A stretch of DNA of 64,000 nt from Paludibaculum fermentans (lineage in GTDB: Bacteria; Acidobacteriota; Terriglobia; Bryobacterales; Bryobacteraceae): contig NZ_CP063849.1 in the NCBI RefSeq assembly GCF_015277775.1, positions 2,852,001 to 2,916,000 on the forward strand, in the 5' to 3' direction. The position numbers and the translations under genes were made by a program. A model generated the notes under the pieces. It ran no database searches. It was not told the DNA's origin and saw nothing but the letters and a program-made list of their open reading frames with translations. Positions 16,862 through 26,484 of this stretch are shown in pieces (the first letter of the stretch is position 1; every line of letters begins with the position of its first letter).

Positions 16862-19800
16862 ATGAAAACGATTTTTGCGTTTCTTCTGCCGGCTTTTCTC
16901 CTGGCTGGCCCTCCCCTTGATCGCGCTCGTCTCGCGGAAACCACTCAATCCCCGGATCTTCGCGCCGCCTTGCGCGGCTTGCGCACCTCTGAAACAAATC
17001 GCAGGGACCGCCTGCGGAATCACGCCGAGTCCCTACCCGGCCGCACACCCCTGGCCTCCGGCACGGGTGTGACTATGGCGCCCGGCTATCTGGGCGGAAC
17101 GGCCATCGACGATATCTATGGCATGGCCAAAGACGCGGACGGTAATCTGGTCGTCGCTGGCGACTCCACCTCCGCTGAGCTGAAAGCCACAGCCGGCGCC
17201 GTCGCGCATGAACGCGGCGATGTATTTGTCCAGAAACTCAAGGCCGACGGCTCGGCGGTTCTCTGGACCGCGCGCCTGGGCGGCACACAATTGGAGAGCG
17301 CCACCGCGGTCACAGTAGACGCCAAAGGCGATGTTTATGTCACGGGTTGGACAGCTTCCTCCGATTTCCCCACTTCGTCCAACGCGTTTCAGCGGTTTGG
17401 CCAGGGCGGCGACGATGCCTTTGTCGCCAAATTGTCGGGCAAGGATGGCAGTCTCGTCTATTGCACCCTGCTCGGCGGCACGAAGGACGAGAATCCGCAG
17501 GCCATCAGTGTCGATGCCGCCGGTATCGTGGCGATCACCGGCCATACGGACTCTACGAATTTCCCCACCCAGGCCGCGGGCTCGCGCGGCGCGTTCTCCG
17601 GTGGACCCGGCGCCATGATCGCACGCCTGAATGCGACCGGCTCGGCCCTGGTTTCCAGTACGGTGCTCACCGGCAACGGCTGGGTAAAAGGCTTCGCCAT
17701 CGCCAGCCTGGCGGACGGCACTTTCCAACTGGCTGGCGCCTCGACCGCCAGCGACCTGCCCATGGTGAAGTCGTTTCAGAAGTCCCATCAAAGCGCCGGA
17801 GTCTGGCACTCCGGCAACGCCGGCCGCAGCTGGATCCCTGGCGCTGACGGCATGCGCGGCGTTCAGGGGGAATCGATGGTCATCGACCCCTCGAATCCCC
17901 AGATGATCTATGTGGCGACAAAGCGAGGGGTCTACAAATCCTCGGACGGCGGCTTCACCTGGAAGGCCGCCAACTCCGGCCTCACTTCCGCCGCTACGCA
18001 GTACCTGGCTGTCGACCCCAAGACGCCCACCACCCTCTACGTGGCCACCTCCACGGTCGGCGTGTTCAAATCCACCGACGGCGGCGCCAACTGGTCCGCG
18101 GCCAACTCCGGTCTCGCCAAGAACGCCTGGCAGATCACCCTCGATCCCCAAAACCCCAAAACGCTCTATGCCACCACCAGTTCCAGCGGCATCATGAAGA
18201 GCACGGACGGGGGCGACTCCTGGAACAACGCCAACACCGGGATTGACGAGTACTTCCCTTACATCATTCAAATCTCGGTCGATCCGCAGACGCCAGCCAA
18301 TCTCTATGCCGCCGGCTATCTCTCTGTCTATCGCAGTCGCGACGCCGGCCTGACGTGGACGCCTCTCAACGCCGGCCCCTCCGACGAGATCTACACCTCC
18401 GTCCACGTCGACGAGAGCAATCCCAGCACCATTTACGCGTCCTCCTACTTCAGCGGTTCCTACCGCAGCACGGACGGCGGCGCTTCCTGGCAGCCCATGC
18501 GGAGCGGGCTCTCGCCATACTTGACGGTCTATGAATTCCGCGCCGGCACCAACGCCCCCGGCGTAGTCTATGCCGCCACTGACTATGGGATCTACAAATC
18601 CCTGAACTATGGCCAGACCTGGACCCAGCCCGCCGCGGAACTATCCAACCACTACATCTACGGTTTGGCCTTGAACCCGCTGGACAAGAACATCGTGTAC
18701 TCCTGCGGACAGCTTGCGCCGGATGGAGTCGTGGTGCACTTCGACAAGGACGGGCAGTCGATTCTCCAGTCCACTTACCTGGGCGGCGACGGCGATGACG
18801 AGATCTTCGGAATGGCCATCGGGCCCGACGGTTCGGTCCACGTGACGGGCTTCAGCGAGTCGCCCGATTTCCCCACCACTCCCGGCGCGCCGCAGACAGT
18901 CATCGCGGGTGAGATCGACGCCTTCGTCGCCACGTTCGACAACACCCTGGGCACCCTGCCGTTCTCTACCCTGCTGGGCGGCGACGGGGCCGACATCGGC
19001 ATGTCTCTGGCAATCGAGCCGGGCGGAACCCTCGCCGCCGCCGGCTGGACCGGTTCCCTGCAATTCCCGGTGACCGGCGGTCTCGGCAATGCGCCCCTGG
19101 GCGGCTCCACGGACATGTTCCTGGCCCGGGTTTCGCCCACCGCCCCGGGCTTCGCGCTCACCACGCTCCTGGGCGGCAGCGGCCTCGACTCGGCCACCGC
19201 CGTCGTGGCCACCGACAGTGGAGCCTGGGTCGGCGGCTACACCACCTCGCGCGACCTCACCGGCACGCTCGCGGGCGCCAGCGCCGGCTATCTCGGCGGC
19301 GCCTCCGACGCCCTGCTGGTTCGTGTCGCAGGCCTGTCCGCCGATGCGGCATTCCAGCAGACCAGCCTGACCTTCGACATCCTGCTCGACGGCGGCCCGC
19401 TCACCCAGGAAAAGACAGTCACCGTCACCAGCGCCGCCGGAGCCTTGCCGCTCGTGGGCAAAGTCCCCGCCGATGCCGCCTGGCTCAAGGCGGTGCCGAA
19501 CCCCCAGAAGGCCGGTGAACTACTGATCCGGGTCGACGCAACCGGGCTGGTCGCCGGTGAATACAAGACCGCGATCGAGGTCTCCTCGCCGCTGGCCGGC
19601 GTGGCCACCACGCCCGTGGCCGTCACCCTGCGCGTGAAGAACGCCACCCCGCCCGTCCTCACCACCGTCCTCCACCAGGCGGAACGGACCGCGCAGGCCA
19701 TCGCGCCCGGCCTCCCCATCCTATTGCAGGGAGACGGTTTCCTCTTTGCCAGCGGGAAGCTGACACCGGATCCCGCGGCCGAAGTACTGCCCACCACCCT

Positions 19801-20359
19801 GGGCCGCGTCTCCGTCACCATCAATGGGACACCCGCCCCGTTGGAGTCGGTGGAAGGCACGCTGATCTCTGCCATCACCCCCTTCGGCCTCACCGGCGAC
19901 CGCGCCACCATCGTCGTCACCCGCGACGGCCTCGGCAGCGCGCCAATCGACGTCGCCCTCACCCCCACCGCCCCCGGCCTCTTCACCACCGACGGCTCCG
20001 GCCAGGGCCAGGCCCGCGCTGAGAACGAGGACGGCACCACCAACACCGTCGACAACGCCGCCGAGCACGGCCACCCCATCATCCTGCACGCCACCGGAGC
20101 CGGCATCATGACACCCGCCCTCGCCGATGGCCAACTGGTCACCGACGCCGATCACCACCCAGACGCCAAAGTCGAGGTCTTCATCGGCGGCCTGCCCTGC
20201 GACGTCTACTATTCCGGAGCCGCCCCCGGCCGCTTCGCCGGCTACCTGGATCTGAACCTGAAAGTACCAGATGAAGTGACACCCGGACCCGCCGTGCCCG
20301 TTGTTCTCAGAATCGGCGGCAAGGACAGCACACAGACTGTAACCATTGCAGTTCGTTAA
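16862..20359 (+). CDS. Giant secreted SBBP/BNR-repeat protein with Solibacter C-terminal domain
   Basis: Start taken at ATG 16862 (1165 residues), which opens a signal peptide (MKTIFAFLLPAFLLAG). Residues ~75-300 contain SBBP repeats (YLGGTAIDDIYGMAKDADGN, TGWTASSDFPTSSNAFQ). Residues ~300-640 are Asp-box/BNR propeller blades (SSDGGFTWKAANSGL, STDGGANWSAANSGL, STDGGDSWNNANTGI). SBBP repeats then resume to about residue 830. A BACON-like strand block (FDILLDGGPLTQEKTVTVTS) leads to the C-terminal ~200 residues, which resemble TIGR03437, a domain expanded in Solibacter relatives. Likely extracellular or surface-bound; ligand unknown. It is the main taxonomic marker in the window. Confidence 0.85.
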   Translation: MKTIFAFLLPAFLLAGPPLDRARLAETTQSPDLRAALRGLRTSETNRRDRLRNHAESLPGRTPLASGTGVTMAPGYLGGTAIDDIYGMAKDADGNLVVAGDSTSAELKATAGAVAHERGDVFVQKLKADGSAVLWTARLGGTQLESATAVTVDAKGDVYVTGWTASSDFPTSSNAFQRFGQGGDDAFVAKLSGKDGSLVYCTLLGGTKDENPQAISVDAAGIVAITGHTDSTNFPTQAAGSRGAFSGGPGAMIARLNATGSALVSSTVLTGNGWVKGFAIASLADGTFQLAGASTASDLPMVKSFQKSHQSAGVWHSGNAGRSWIPGADGMRGVQGESMVIDPSNPQMIYVATKRGVYKSSDGGFTWKAANSGLTSAATQYLAVDPKTPTTLYVATSTVGVFKSTDGGANWSAANSGLAKNAWQITLDPQNPKTLYATTSSSGIMKSTDGGDSWNNANTGIDEYFPYIIQISVDPQTPANLYAAGYLSVYRSRDAGLTWTPLNAGPSDEIYTSVHVDESNPSTIYASSYFSGSYRSTDGGASWQPMRSGLSPYLTVYEFRAGTNAPGVVYAATDYGIYKSLNYGQTWTQPAAELSNHYIYGLALNPLDKNIVYSCGQLAPDGVVVHFDKDGQSILQSTYLGGDGDDEIFGMAIGPDGSVHVTGFSESPDFPTTPGAPQTVIAGEIDAFVATFDNTLGTLPFSTLLGGDGADIGMSLAIEPGGTLAAAGWTGSLQFPVTGGLGNAPLGGSTDMFLARVSPTAPGFALTTLLGGSGLDSATAVVATDSGAWVGGYTTSRDLTGTLAGASAGYLGGASDALLVRVAGLSADAAFQQTSLTFDILLDGGPLTQEKTVTVTSAAGALPLVGKVPADAAWLKAVPNPQKAGELLIRVDATGLVAGEYKTAIEVSSPLAGVATTPVAVTLRVKNATPPVLTTVLHQAERTAQAIAPGLPILLQGDGFLFASGKLTPDPAAEVLPTTLGRVSVTINGTPAPLESVEGTLISAITPFGLTGDRATIVVTRDGLGSAPIDVALTPTAPGLFTTDGSGQGQARAENEDGTTNTVDNAAEHGHPIILHATGAGIMTPALADGQLVTDADHHPDAKVEVFIGGLPCDVYYSGAAPGRFAGYLDLNLKVPDEVTPGPAVPVVLRIGGKDSTQTVTIAVR

Positions 20360-20431
20360 TGGAACCCGCCCGCGAGCCGGGATTCTAGATTGAGTCCCGG
20401 CCCCGCGAGGGGACGATTATATAATCAAAGG

Positions 20432-20869
20432 GTGAAACACCTGAAACTGATCGTCCCCCTGGCCGTACTACTGCTCTCCGCCTGTTCCAAAAACATCCAG
20501 ACGGATGAAGCCGTAAAGCAGGGCATCATCAAGCACCTGAGCCAGAACAGCGGCTTACAGCTGGCCAGCATGGACATCACCGTCAGCGGTGTGACGTTCA
20601 AGGACAATACAGCCGAAGCCTCCGTCTCCTTCAAGCCCAAGGGCGCTGACCCGGCCACCGGCATGCAGATGCGCTATTCCCTGGAACGCCAGGGCTCTGA
20701 GTGGGTTGTGAAGAAGAAGGCCGATAGCGGCCACGGCGCGGCCCTGCCCGGTATGAACCCCGGCTCCATGCCTGCCTCCCCTCACGGCGCCACCACACCG
20801 CCGGCCATGGGCGAGATGCCGGCCAACCATCCGCCGATGGGTTCCGGAAAGATGCCGGAGAAGAAGTGA
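20432..20869 (+). CDS. Small lipoprotein
   Basis: I favour GTG 20432 (145 residues), because the product then begins as a textbook lipoprotein signal, VKHLKLIVPLAVLLLSAC, with lipobox LSAC. The ribosome site is poor. The fold region after it (ITVSGVTFKDNTAEASVSF, then RYSLERQGSEWVVKKK) looks like a small NTF2-like or cystatin-like beta sheet with a helix (VKQGIIKHLSQ) before it. The C-terminal 35 residues are Pro/Met/Gly-rich and probably disordered. An inverted repeat (GCCGGGA against TCCCGGC, 20377-20401) lies in the 70-base spacer after the upstream gene. Its stop overlaps the next start. Confidence 0.65.
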   Translation: MKHLKLIVPLAVLLLSACSKNIQTDEAVKQGIIKHLSQNSGLQLASMDITVSGVTFKDNTAEASVSFKPKGADPATGMQMRYSLERQGSEWVVKKKADSGHGAALPGMNPGSMPASPHGATTPPAMGEMPANHPPMGSGKMPEKK

Positions 20870-22044
20870 AGCGCGTCGCCGTCCTGGGCGGAGGACCGGC
20901 GGGCTCCATGGCGGCCGCGGGCATAGCGGCAGCCGGCCTCGACACCATCCTGCTCGACGAGAAGCTCGCCTGGGAAAAGCCCTGCGGCGGCGGCATTACC
21001 TTCAAGGCCTACACCCGATACCCGTTTCTGCTCGAGAACGACCGTCCGAAAAAGGTGGTCAGCGACGCCGTGTTGACCGAGCCCAGCAGCGGCTCGGTCC
21101 AGATGGGCCTCACCCAGCCCCTGGTCATCTTCTCGCGCTACGACCTGAACGGACTGCTGCTCAAGCGCGCCGAAGACGCGGGCGTCCAAATCGAGCAGGA
21201 CCGTGTCACGGGCCTGGAACGGAAAGGCAGCGGCTGGTCGATCAAGACCCGCGCGGGCGCACTGGACGCAGATTTCGTCGTCGTCGCCACTGGCGCCCGC
21301 AACGCCCTCCGCAATGTCGGCACCGAATGGTCGGCCGCCGACACCATGTACGCCCTCGGCTACTGGGTCCCGGACGAACGCAGCCGCATCGACATCCAGT
21401 TCTTCCCCAACTTCGAGGGCTACATCTGGGTCTTCCCGCGCTGCGGCCACCTCTCCGTGGGCATCTGCGGCAAAGGCGAATCCGCTCCCAAAATGCGGGC
21501 CCGGCTGGAGCAGTACATGCTCGACAACGGCATCCCCCTCAAGGACGCCAAATTCTACGGCCACATGATCCCCGCCCTCGAGCGCCCCTCCTGGCGCAGC
21601 AACCGCGTCAGCGGCGAAGGCTGGATGGCCGTGGGAGACGCCGCCGGCCTGGTCGATCCTGTCACCGGCGAAGGCCTCTACTACGCCTTCCGCTCCGGCG
21701 ACCTCGCCGCCCAATCGATTCTCAACGAACAGCACGACCCCGCCCAACGGCCCGCCCTCTACCGCTCGCTCATCCACGGCGAGTTCATGGAGGATCTTAC
21801 CCTCGGCGCCGGCCTCGCCAAGCGCTTCTTCATCCAGCGCATCATGTTCTCCAGCGTGCCTGCCCGGATGATCGAGCTGATGCGCCGCAGCCCGCGCATG
21901 ATGGAGATCGTACAGGACCTCTTCTCCGGCACCCAGGGCTACCTCGACCTCAAAGCCCGCCTGCTGGCCAATCTGAACGGAACATTTCTGGAAGTCTGCA
22001 TAGGCTCGATGCTCGGTCATCGGGTCGTCAAGGAAGGACGCTGA
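20866..22044 (+). CDS. Geranylgeranyl-reductase-family FAD oxidoreductase
   Basis: GTG start overlapping the lipoprotein stop by 4 bases; 392 residues. The N-terminus VKRVAVLGGGPAGSMAAAGI is the FAD Rossmann motif, followed by WEKPCGGGITFKAYTRYPFL, the Cys-Gly-Gly substrate-side loop of the family. DADFVVVATGARNAL is the second flavin contact and GWMAVGDAAGLVDPVTGEGL the third. This fits the geranylgeranyl reductase group (BchP/ChlP, archaeal lipid reductases and quinone-tail reductases). Phototrophy is not implied: no other pigment gene is present. Reduction of an isoprenoid side chain is the best guess. Confidence 0.85.
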   Translation: MKRVAVLGGGPAGSMAAAGIAAAGLDTILLDEKLAWEKPCGGGITFKAYTRYPFLLENDRPKKVVSDAVLTEPSSGSVQMGLTQPLVIFSRYDLNGLLLKRAEDAGVQIEQDRVTGLERKGSGWSIKTRAGALDADFVVVATGARNALRNVGTEWSAADTMYALGYWVPDERSRIDIQFFPNFEGYIWVFPRCGHLSVGICGKGESAPKMRARLEQYMLDNGIPLKDAKFYGHMIPALERPSWRSNRVSGEGWMAVGDAAGLVDPVTGEGLYYAFRSGDLAAQSILNEQHDPAQRPALYRSLIHGEFMEDLTLGAGLAKRFFIQRIMFSSVPARMIELMRRSPRMMEIVQDLFSGTQGYLDLKARLLANLNGTFLEVCIGSMLGHRVVKEGR

Positions 22045-22047
22045 GAC

Positions 22048-23304
22048 TTGAACACTGAACGAAGCGCCCAGCTGATGGAGCGTGCCCGGAAACTGATCCC
22101 CGGAGGCGTCAACTCGCCCGTCCGCGCCTTTCGCGGCGTCGGCGGCTCGCCCCGTTTTATTGAGAGCGGCGCCGGCTGCCGCATGGTCGATGTGGACGGC
22201 AACTCCTACATCGACTACGTCTGCTCGTGGGGCCCGCTGATCCTCGGCCACTGCTTTCCGCCCGTGATGAACGCCATCCGCGCGGTGCTCGAAACCGGCA
22301 CCAGCTTCGGAGCGCCCACCGAACGCGAAATCGAGCTCGCCGAAGAGATCTCCACCGCCGTCCCCTCCATGGAGATGGTGCGCCTGGTGAACTCGGGCAC
22401 CGAAGCCACCATGAGCGCCCTGCGCGTGGCCCGCGGCTTCACCGGCCGCGACCTCACCATCAAGTTCGAAGGCTGCTACCACGGCCACGTCGACTCCCTG
22501 CTGGTCAAGGCCGGCAGCGGCATGGCCACCCTCGGCATCGCCGACACCGCCGGCGTCCCCCGTGCCTTCGCTGAAACCACGCTCGCCCTGCCCTACAACA
22601 GCGTCGAAGCCATCGAGGCCGCCTTCACCGCCCACGGCAGCGAAATCGCCGCCGTTATCGTCGAGCCCGTCGTCGGCAACATGGGCTGCGTCCCGCCCCT
22701 GCCCGGCTACCTCCAGGCGATGCAGGCCCTCTGCAACCAGCACGGCGCCCTGCTCATCTTCGACGAAGTCATGACCGGCTTCCGCGTCAGCTTCGGCGGA
22801 GCCCAGGAACTCTACGACATCCGCCCGGACCTCTCCACCTTCGGCAAAGTCATCGGCGGCGGACTCCCCATCGCAGCCTACGGCGGGCGCGCCGACATCA
22901 TGAGCCGCGTCGCCCCCTCCGGCAACATCTACCAGGCCGGCACGCTCTCCGGCAATCCGCTGGCCGTCGCCTCCGGCCTGGCCATGCTCCGCTACCTCAA
23001 GGCCCACAAGGACGTCTACCAACAGCTCGACCGCGCCGCCGCCCGCATCGCCGCCGCCGCGCCCGAAGGCGTCACCGTCAACCGCGTCGGCTCCATGTTC
23101 ACGTTCTTCTTCGGCACCGGCCCGGTCACCAACTGGGACACCGCCAAGACCGCCGACACCGCGCGCTTCAACGCCTTCTTCCACCACATGCTGGAGAACG
23201 GCGTCTATCTGCCCCCGTCCCAGTTCGAGGCCGGCTTCGTCAGCGCCGCCCACGACGACGAAGCAATCGAGGCCACCGTGCAGGCCATCCGGTCATTCCG
23301 CTAA
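22048..23304 (+). CDS. hemL: Glutamate-1-semialdehyde 2,1-aminomutase
   Basis: TTG start at 22048 with a GGAAGGAC-type ribosome site; it yields the family N-terminus ([19 protein letters not shown] follows within ten residues). 418 residues, close to the usual ~425. The PLP-binding lysine is in [19 protein letters not shown] (about Lys267), and the substrate loop [16 protein letters not shown] and [13 protein letters not shown] are intact. It makes 5-aminolevulinate from glutamate-1-semialdehyde, the C5 route to haem and B12. It lies 3 bases after the FAD reductase. Its stop is inside a 13-bp hairpin with the next gene's start. Confidence 0.93.
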   Translation: MNTERSAQLMERARKLIPGGVNSPVRAFRGVGGSPRFIESGAGCRMVDVDGNSYIDYVCSWGPLILGHCFPPVMNAIRAVLETGTSFGAPTEREIELAEEISTAVPSMEMVRLVNSGTEATMSALRVARGFTGRDLTIKFEGCYHGHVDSLLVKAGSGMATLGIADTAGVPRAFAETTLALPYNSVEAIEAAFTAHGSEIAAVIVEPVVGNMGCVPPLPGYLQAMQALCNQHGALLIFDEVMTGFRVSFGGAQELYDIRPDLSTFGKVIGGGLPIAAYGGRADIMSRVAPSGNIYQAGTLSGNPLAVASGLAMLRYLKAHKDVYQQLDRAAARIAAAAPEGVTVNRVGSMFTFFFGTGPVTNWDTAKTADTARFNAFFHHMLENGVYLPPSQFEAGFVSAAHDDEAIEATVQAIRSFR

Positions 23305-23319
23305 TGTAGCGGAATGACC
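23291..23319 (+). promoter_or_regulatory. 13-bp hairpin spanning hemL stop and sulfatase start
   Basis: GGTCATTCCGCTA (23291-23303) pairs perfectly with TAGCGGAATGACC (23307-23319) across a 3-base loop. The hemL stop TAA (23302-23304) and the sulfatase ATG (23314-23316) lie within it, so the sulfatase start codon is fully base-paired in free mRNA. No T-tract follows. Coupled translation, opened by ribosomes finishing hemL, is the simplest reading. Confidence 0.6.
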
Positions 23320-24807
23320 CGTAGAGAAATCCTGGCCGGCGCGGCCGCCATGAGCCTCAACAACGCGACCAAGCCGCGCAACGTGATCTTCATCCTCAGC
23401 GACGATCACCGCTACGACGCCCTGGGCTTCCTCAAAGCCCAGCCCTGGCTGGAGACACCCCAACTCGACCGTCTCGCCTCGGAAGGCGCCCACTTCCGCA
23501 ACGCCTTTGTCACCACCGCGCTCTGCTCGCCCAGCCGCGCCTCCATCCTCACCGGCGTCTACGCCCACCGTCACAAAATCGTCGACAACAATACCGCCAT
23601 CCCCCAGGGCACCACGTTCTTCCCGTCCCATCTCCAGAAGGCCGGCTACAAGACCGGTTTCTTCGGCAAATGGCACATGGGCAACTCCGGCGACGCGCCC
23701 CAGCCCGGCTTCGACGAATGGGTCAGCTTCCTCGGCCAGGGCACCTATCTGCCCAACCCGAACGGCCTGAACGTCAACGGCCGCAAGGTCCCGCAGAAGG
23801 GCTACATCACCGACGAGCTCACCGACTACTCGCTAAATTGGCTCAACTCCCTGCCCAAGCAGCAGCCCTACTTCATGTACCTGTCGCACAAGGCCGTCCA
23901 CGCTGAGTTCGAACCCGCCGCTCGCCACAAGGGCCGCTACCAGGACGCCAAGTTTATCTATCCGCCCACCATGCAGGAGACGGGCGAGATGGCTCAGAAC
24001 CGCCCCATGTGGGTCCGCAACCAGCGCAACTCCTGGCACGGCGTCGACTACCCCTACCACTCCCAGCTCGACATCGCCGATTACTACAAGCGCTACGCCG
24101 AAACCCTGATGGCCGTCGACGAAAGCGTCGGCCGCGTGCTCGACACCCTCAAATCCCGCGGCGAACTCGACTCCACCCTCGTCGTCTACATGGGCGACAA
24201 CGGCTTCGCCTTCGGCGAGCACGGCCTCATCGACAAACGCACCGCCTATGAGGAATCCATGCGCGTGCCCCTGCTCGCCCGTTGCCCGGAGCTCTTCCAG
24301 GGCGGCAAGACCGTCAATCAGGTGGTCGCCGGCCTCGACATCATGCCCACCGTCCTCGACACCTGCGGAGCCCCCACGCCCGCCGGCCTTGATGGCATGA
24401 GCTGGCTGCCGCTCGCGCGCGGCGAATCCACCGGCTGGCGCAAGGAATTGCTCTACGAGTACTACTGGGAGCGCAACTTCCCGCAGACACCCACGGTCCA
24501 CGCCCTGCGCGGAGACCGCTACAAGTTCATCCGCTGCCAGGGCGTCTGGGATATCGACGAGCTCTACGACCTGCAGGAAGACCCGCTGGAGAGCCGCAAC
24601 CTCATCAACAGCGAGAACCACAAGGCGATCGCAGCCGGAATGCGCAACCGCCTCTTCGAGGTACTGGAGCAGACCGGCGGCATGAACATCCCGCTGCAGC
24701 CCGACGGCGGCAGCCAGCAAAGCCTGCGCAACCCGGACAAAGCCAAACCGGCCGACTTCCCGCCGCAGTTCATCGGCAGGCCCAAAGGCCCGGCCCGACA
24801 CCAGTAG
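23314..24807 (+). CDS. Type I sulfatase (arylsulfatase family), exported
   Basis: 497 residues. A short twin-arginine-like leader (MTRREILAGAAAMSL) precedes the alkaline-phosphatase-type fold. NVIFILSDDHRYDALGF gives the two metal-binding aspartates. TALCSPSRASILTG holds the formylglycine site, with Cys71 in C-x-P-x-R, so activation by a formylglycine-generating enzyme is required. GKWHMGN carries the conserved Lys and His, and VVYMGDNGFAFGEHGL the later metal Asp-Asn pair. It probably desulfates a polysaccharide or mucin-like substrate. The start has no clear ribosome site and is buried in a hairpin with the hemL stop. Confidence 0.92.
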   Translation: MTRREILAGAAAMSLNNATKPRNVIFILSDDHRYDALGFLKAQPWLETPQLDRLASEGAHFRNAFVTTALCSPSRASILTGVYAHRHKIVDNNTAIPQGTTFFPSHLQKAGYKTGFFGKWHMGNSGDAPQPGFDEWVSFLGQGTYLPNPNGLNVNGRKVPQKGYITDELTDYSLNWLNSLPKQQPYFMYLSHKAVHAEFEPAARHKGRYQDAKFIYPPTMQETGEMAQNRPMWVRNQRNSWHGVDYPYHSQLDIADYYKRYAETLMAVDESVGRVLDTLKSRGELDSTLVVYMGDNGFAFGEHGLIDKRTAYEESMRVPLLARCPELFQGGKTVNQVVAGLDIMPTVLDTCGAPTPAGLDGMSWLPLARGESTGWRKELLYEYYWERNFPQTPTVHALRGDRYKFIRCQGVWDIDELYDLQEDPLESRNLINSENHKAIAAGMRNRLFEVLEQTGGMNIPLQPDGGSQQSLRNPDKAKPADFPPQFIGRPKGPARHQ

Positions 24808-24810
24808 CGC

Positions 24811-26436
24811 TTATTCCGCGGGCTTCGGCAGCGCCTTGCGGGGCAGCATCTCAGCGCGGGTGGCTGCGTGGTACACCACCGACGCAATCACCGCGCTGGC
24901 CTGCTTCAAATCGTCTGCCGGCACATGGTCGTACACGTCCATGTTCCCGTGATGCGTCACTGACCCGTAGTCCAGCGGATCCTGAATGAACTGGAACCCC
25001 GGCAGCCCCACGGCATCGAACGCCAGGTGGTCCGTCCCGCCCGTCGTCCGCAGGGTCACCGTGCTGACGCCCATGTCCCGGAACGGCGCCAGCCACTGCT
25101 CGAACACCGGCTTCATCGCGTCGTTGTTCTCCACATAGACGCCGCGGATCTTCCCTGCCCCGTTGTCCAGGTTGAAGTACCCGCTCATCCGCCCGTGCTC
25201 CGACGTCAACTGCATCGTCTTCGGATCCGCGAAGTGTTCCTTCACATACGCGATCGAACCCAGCAACCCCTGCTCCTCACCCGTCCACAGCACCAGCCGT
25301 ACCGTACGGTCCAGCTTCAGGTTGAGCGACTTCAGGATCCGCACCACTTCCATCATCACCGCGCTGCCCGCGCCGTTGTCCGTCGCGCCCGTGCCCGCAT
25401 GCCACGAATCGAAGTGCGCGCCCACCATCACCAGTTCGTCCTTCTTCGCGCCGCCCGGCAGCTCGCCCACCAGGTTGAAGCTGTCCACCTTCTCCTCGGT
25501 CTTCACCTTCAGCATCACCCTTACCTTCGGCGCTGTACCGCTCTCCGCCAGCCGCACCAGCCGGTTGTAATGCTCCGCCGTCACGACAAACGATGGAGGA
25601 CCCATGGGGAACTCCGCCTCCTGCCGCCCCGCCTGCTCCGCCGCCGTACGCCCATCCCGCGCCCGGCCATCCGCCGTAAACACGGCCACGGCGCCTTCAT
25701 CCTTCAGGAACTTCGCCCGCTCGCCGCGCAGTCCGTAGAGCTGCGCGATGAACGTCTCAATCCCCTTCACGTTCAGGCTGTTGAAGAACGGCCCCAGCTT
25801 TTCGGGCTCTTCGGGCACTTCCGTCTTCGCCGGATCGTAACCCACCTTCGCAGTGGGCCCCACGGCCTTGGCCATGTCAGCCAACTCGGCGTCCGTATAC
25901 CGCTTCACCAGCCCCTGCGTCGACGGGCTCAGGTCCTGCACCGGATTCAGCAGCACCACCTTGCCGCGCAGCTTGCCCTTGTACTTTTCCTTGAACTTCG
26001 CCAGCTCCTCGGCCATCTTCTTCGGGTTGTAGGAGTCGCGGAATACCGCCTGGATCACTTCGCCCGTCACCGCACCGTTCGTCCCCCCACTCCACGCCAG
26101 CGGCATCGCCGTCAATAGCGCATAGCGCGGCTCCACCATCTCCACCGCATACTGCTCCACTGACCAGGCCCGGCCAAACGGACCCCATTTCTCCAGATGC
26201 ACGTTCTGCACGCCCCACGAGATCAGGCGCTTCGACGCCCAATCCGCTGCCTCGCGCGCTTCGGGCGAACCCGTCAACCTCGGCCCGTAGCGGTCCGTCA
26301 GCCCCGCCAGCGTCTCCATGACCTTCGATCGTTCATAGGCTTCCGCCTTGATCTGTTGGACAACTTGCAGGTCCACCCGGTCCTGGGCTGAGAGGGAAAG
26401 AAGCGCCAGGCCGCACACAGCTAGTCGCAGCAACAT
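24811..26436 (-). CDS. M28-family zinc aminopeptidase, exported
   Basis: Start at the ATG at 26436 (541 residues), preceded by a GAGGAGGT ribosome site. Signal peptide MLLRLAVCGLALLSLSA. A PA-like insert occupies roughly residues 130-300. The catalytic domain has VMVGAHFDSWHAGTGATDNGAGS (metal His, Asp), RLVLWTGEEQGLLGS (catalytic and metal Glu) and a later TTGGTDHLAFDAVGLPGF with the final His, the M28 arrangement. It is likely a periplasmic or secreted dipeptidase/aminopeptidase. It is the last gene of the minus-strand run from 28640 and converges on the sulfatase, 3 bases apart. Confidence 0.9.
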   Translation of the reverse strand: MLLRLAVCGLALLSLSAQDRVDLQVVQQIKAEAYERSKVMETLAGLTDRYGPRLTGSPEAREAADWASKRLISWGVQNVHLEKWGPFGRAWSVEQYAVEMVEPRYALLTAMPLAWSGGTNGAVTGEVIQAVFRDSYNPKKMAEELAKFKEKYKGKLRGKVVLLNPVQDLSPSTQGLVKRYTDAELADMAKAVGPTAKVGYDPAKTEVPEEPEKLGPFFNSLNVKGIETFIAQLYGLRGERAKFLKDEGAVAVFTADGRARDGRTAAEQAGRQEAEFPMGPPSFVVTAEHYNRLVRLAESGTAPKVRVMLKVKTEEKVDSFNLVGELPGGAKKDELVMVGAHFDSWHAGTGATDNGAGSAVMMEVVRILKSLNLKLDRTVRLVLWTGEEQGLLGSIAYVKEHFADPKTMQLTSEHGRMSGYFNLDNGAGKIRGVYVENNDAMKPVFEQWLAPFRDMGVSTVTLRTTGGTDHLAFDAVGLPGFQFIQDPLDYGSVTHHGNMDVYDHVPADDLKQASAVIASVVYHAATRAEMLPRKALPKPAE

Positions 26437-26484
26437 CGAAAGACCTCCTCGGTTATGGGGATAGTATAGCCGCCCCACGGAGGA

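Noticed and set aside
20782-23253. Minus-strand open frame of 823 codons opposite the flavoprotein and hemL
   Set aside because: Composition is low-complexity Gly/Ala/Asp/Val with no domain, and it is fully antisense to two confidently identified genes. This is a GC-rich codon-position artefact.
20866-23304. Photosynthetic pigment cluster (geranylgeranyl reductase next to hemL)
   Set aside because: No bch, puf or chlorosome gene is nearby. The reductase family also acts on quinones and lipids, and hemL is general tetrapyrrole metabolism.
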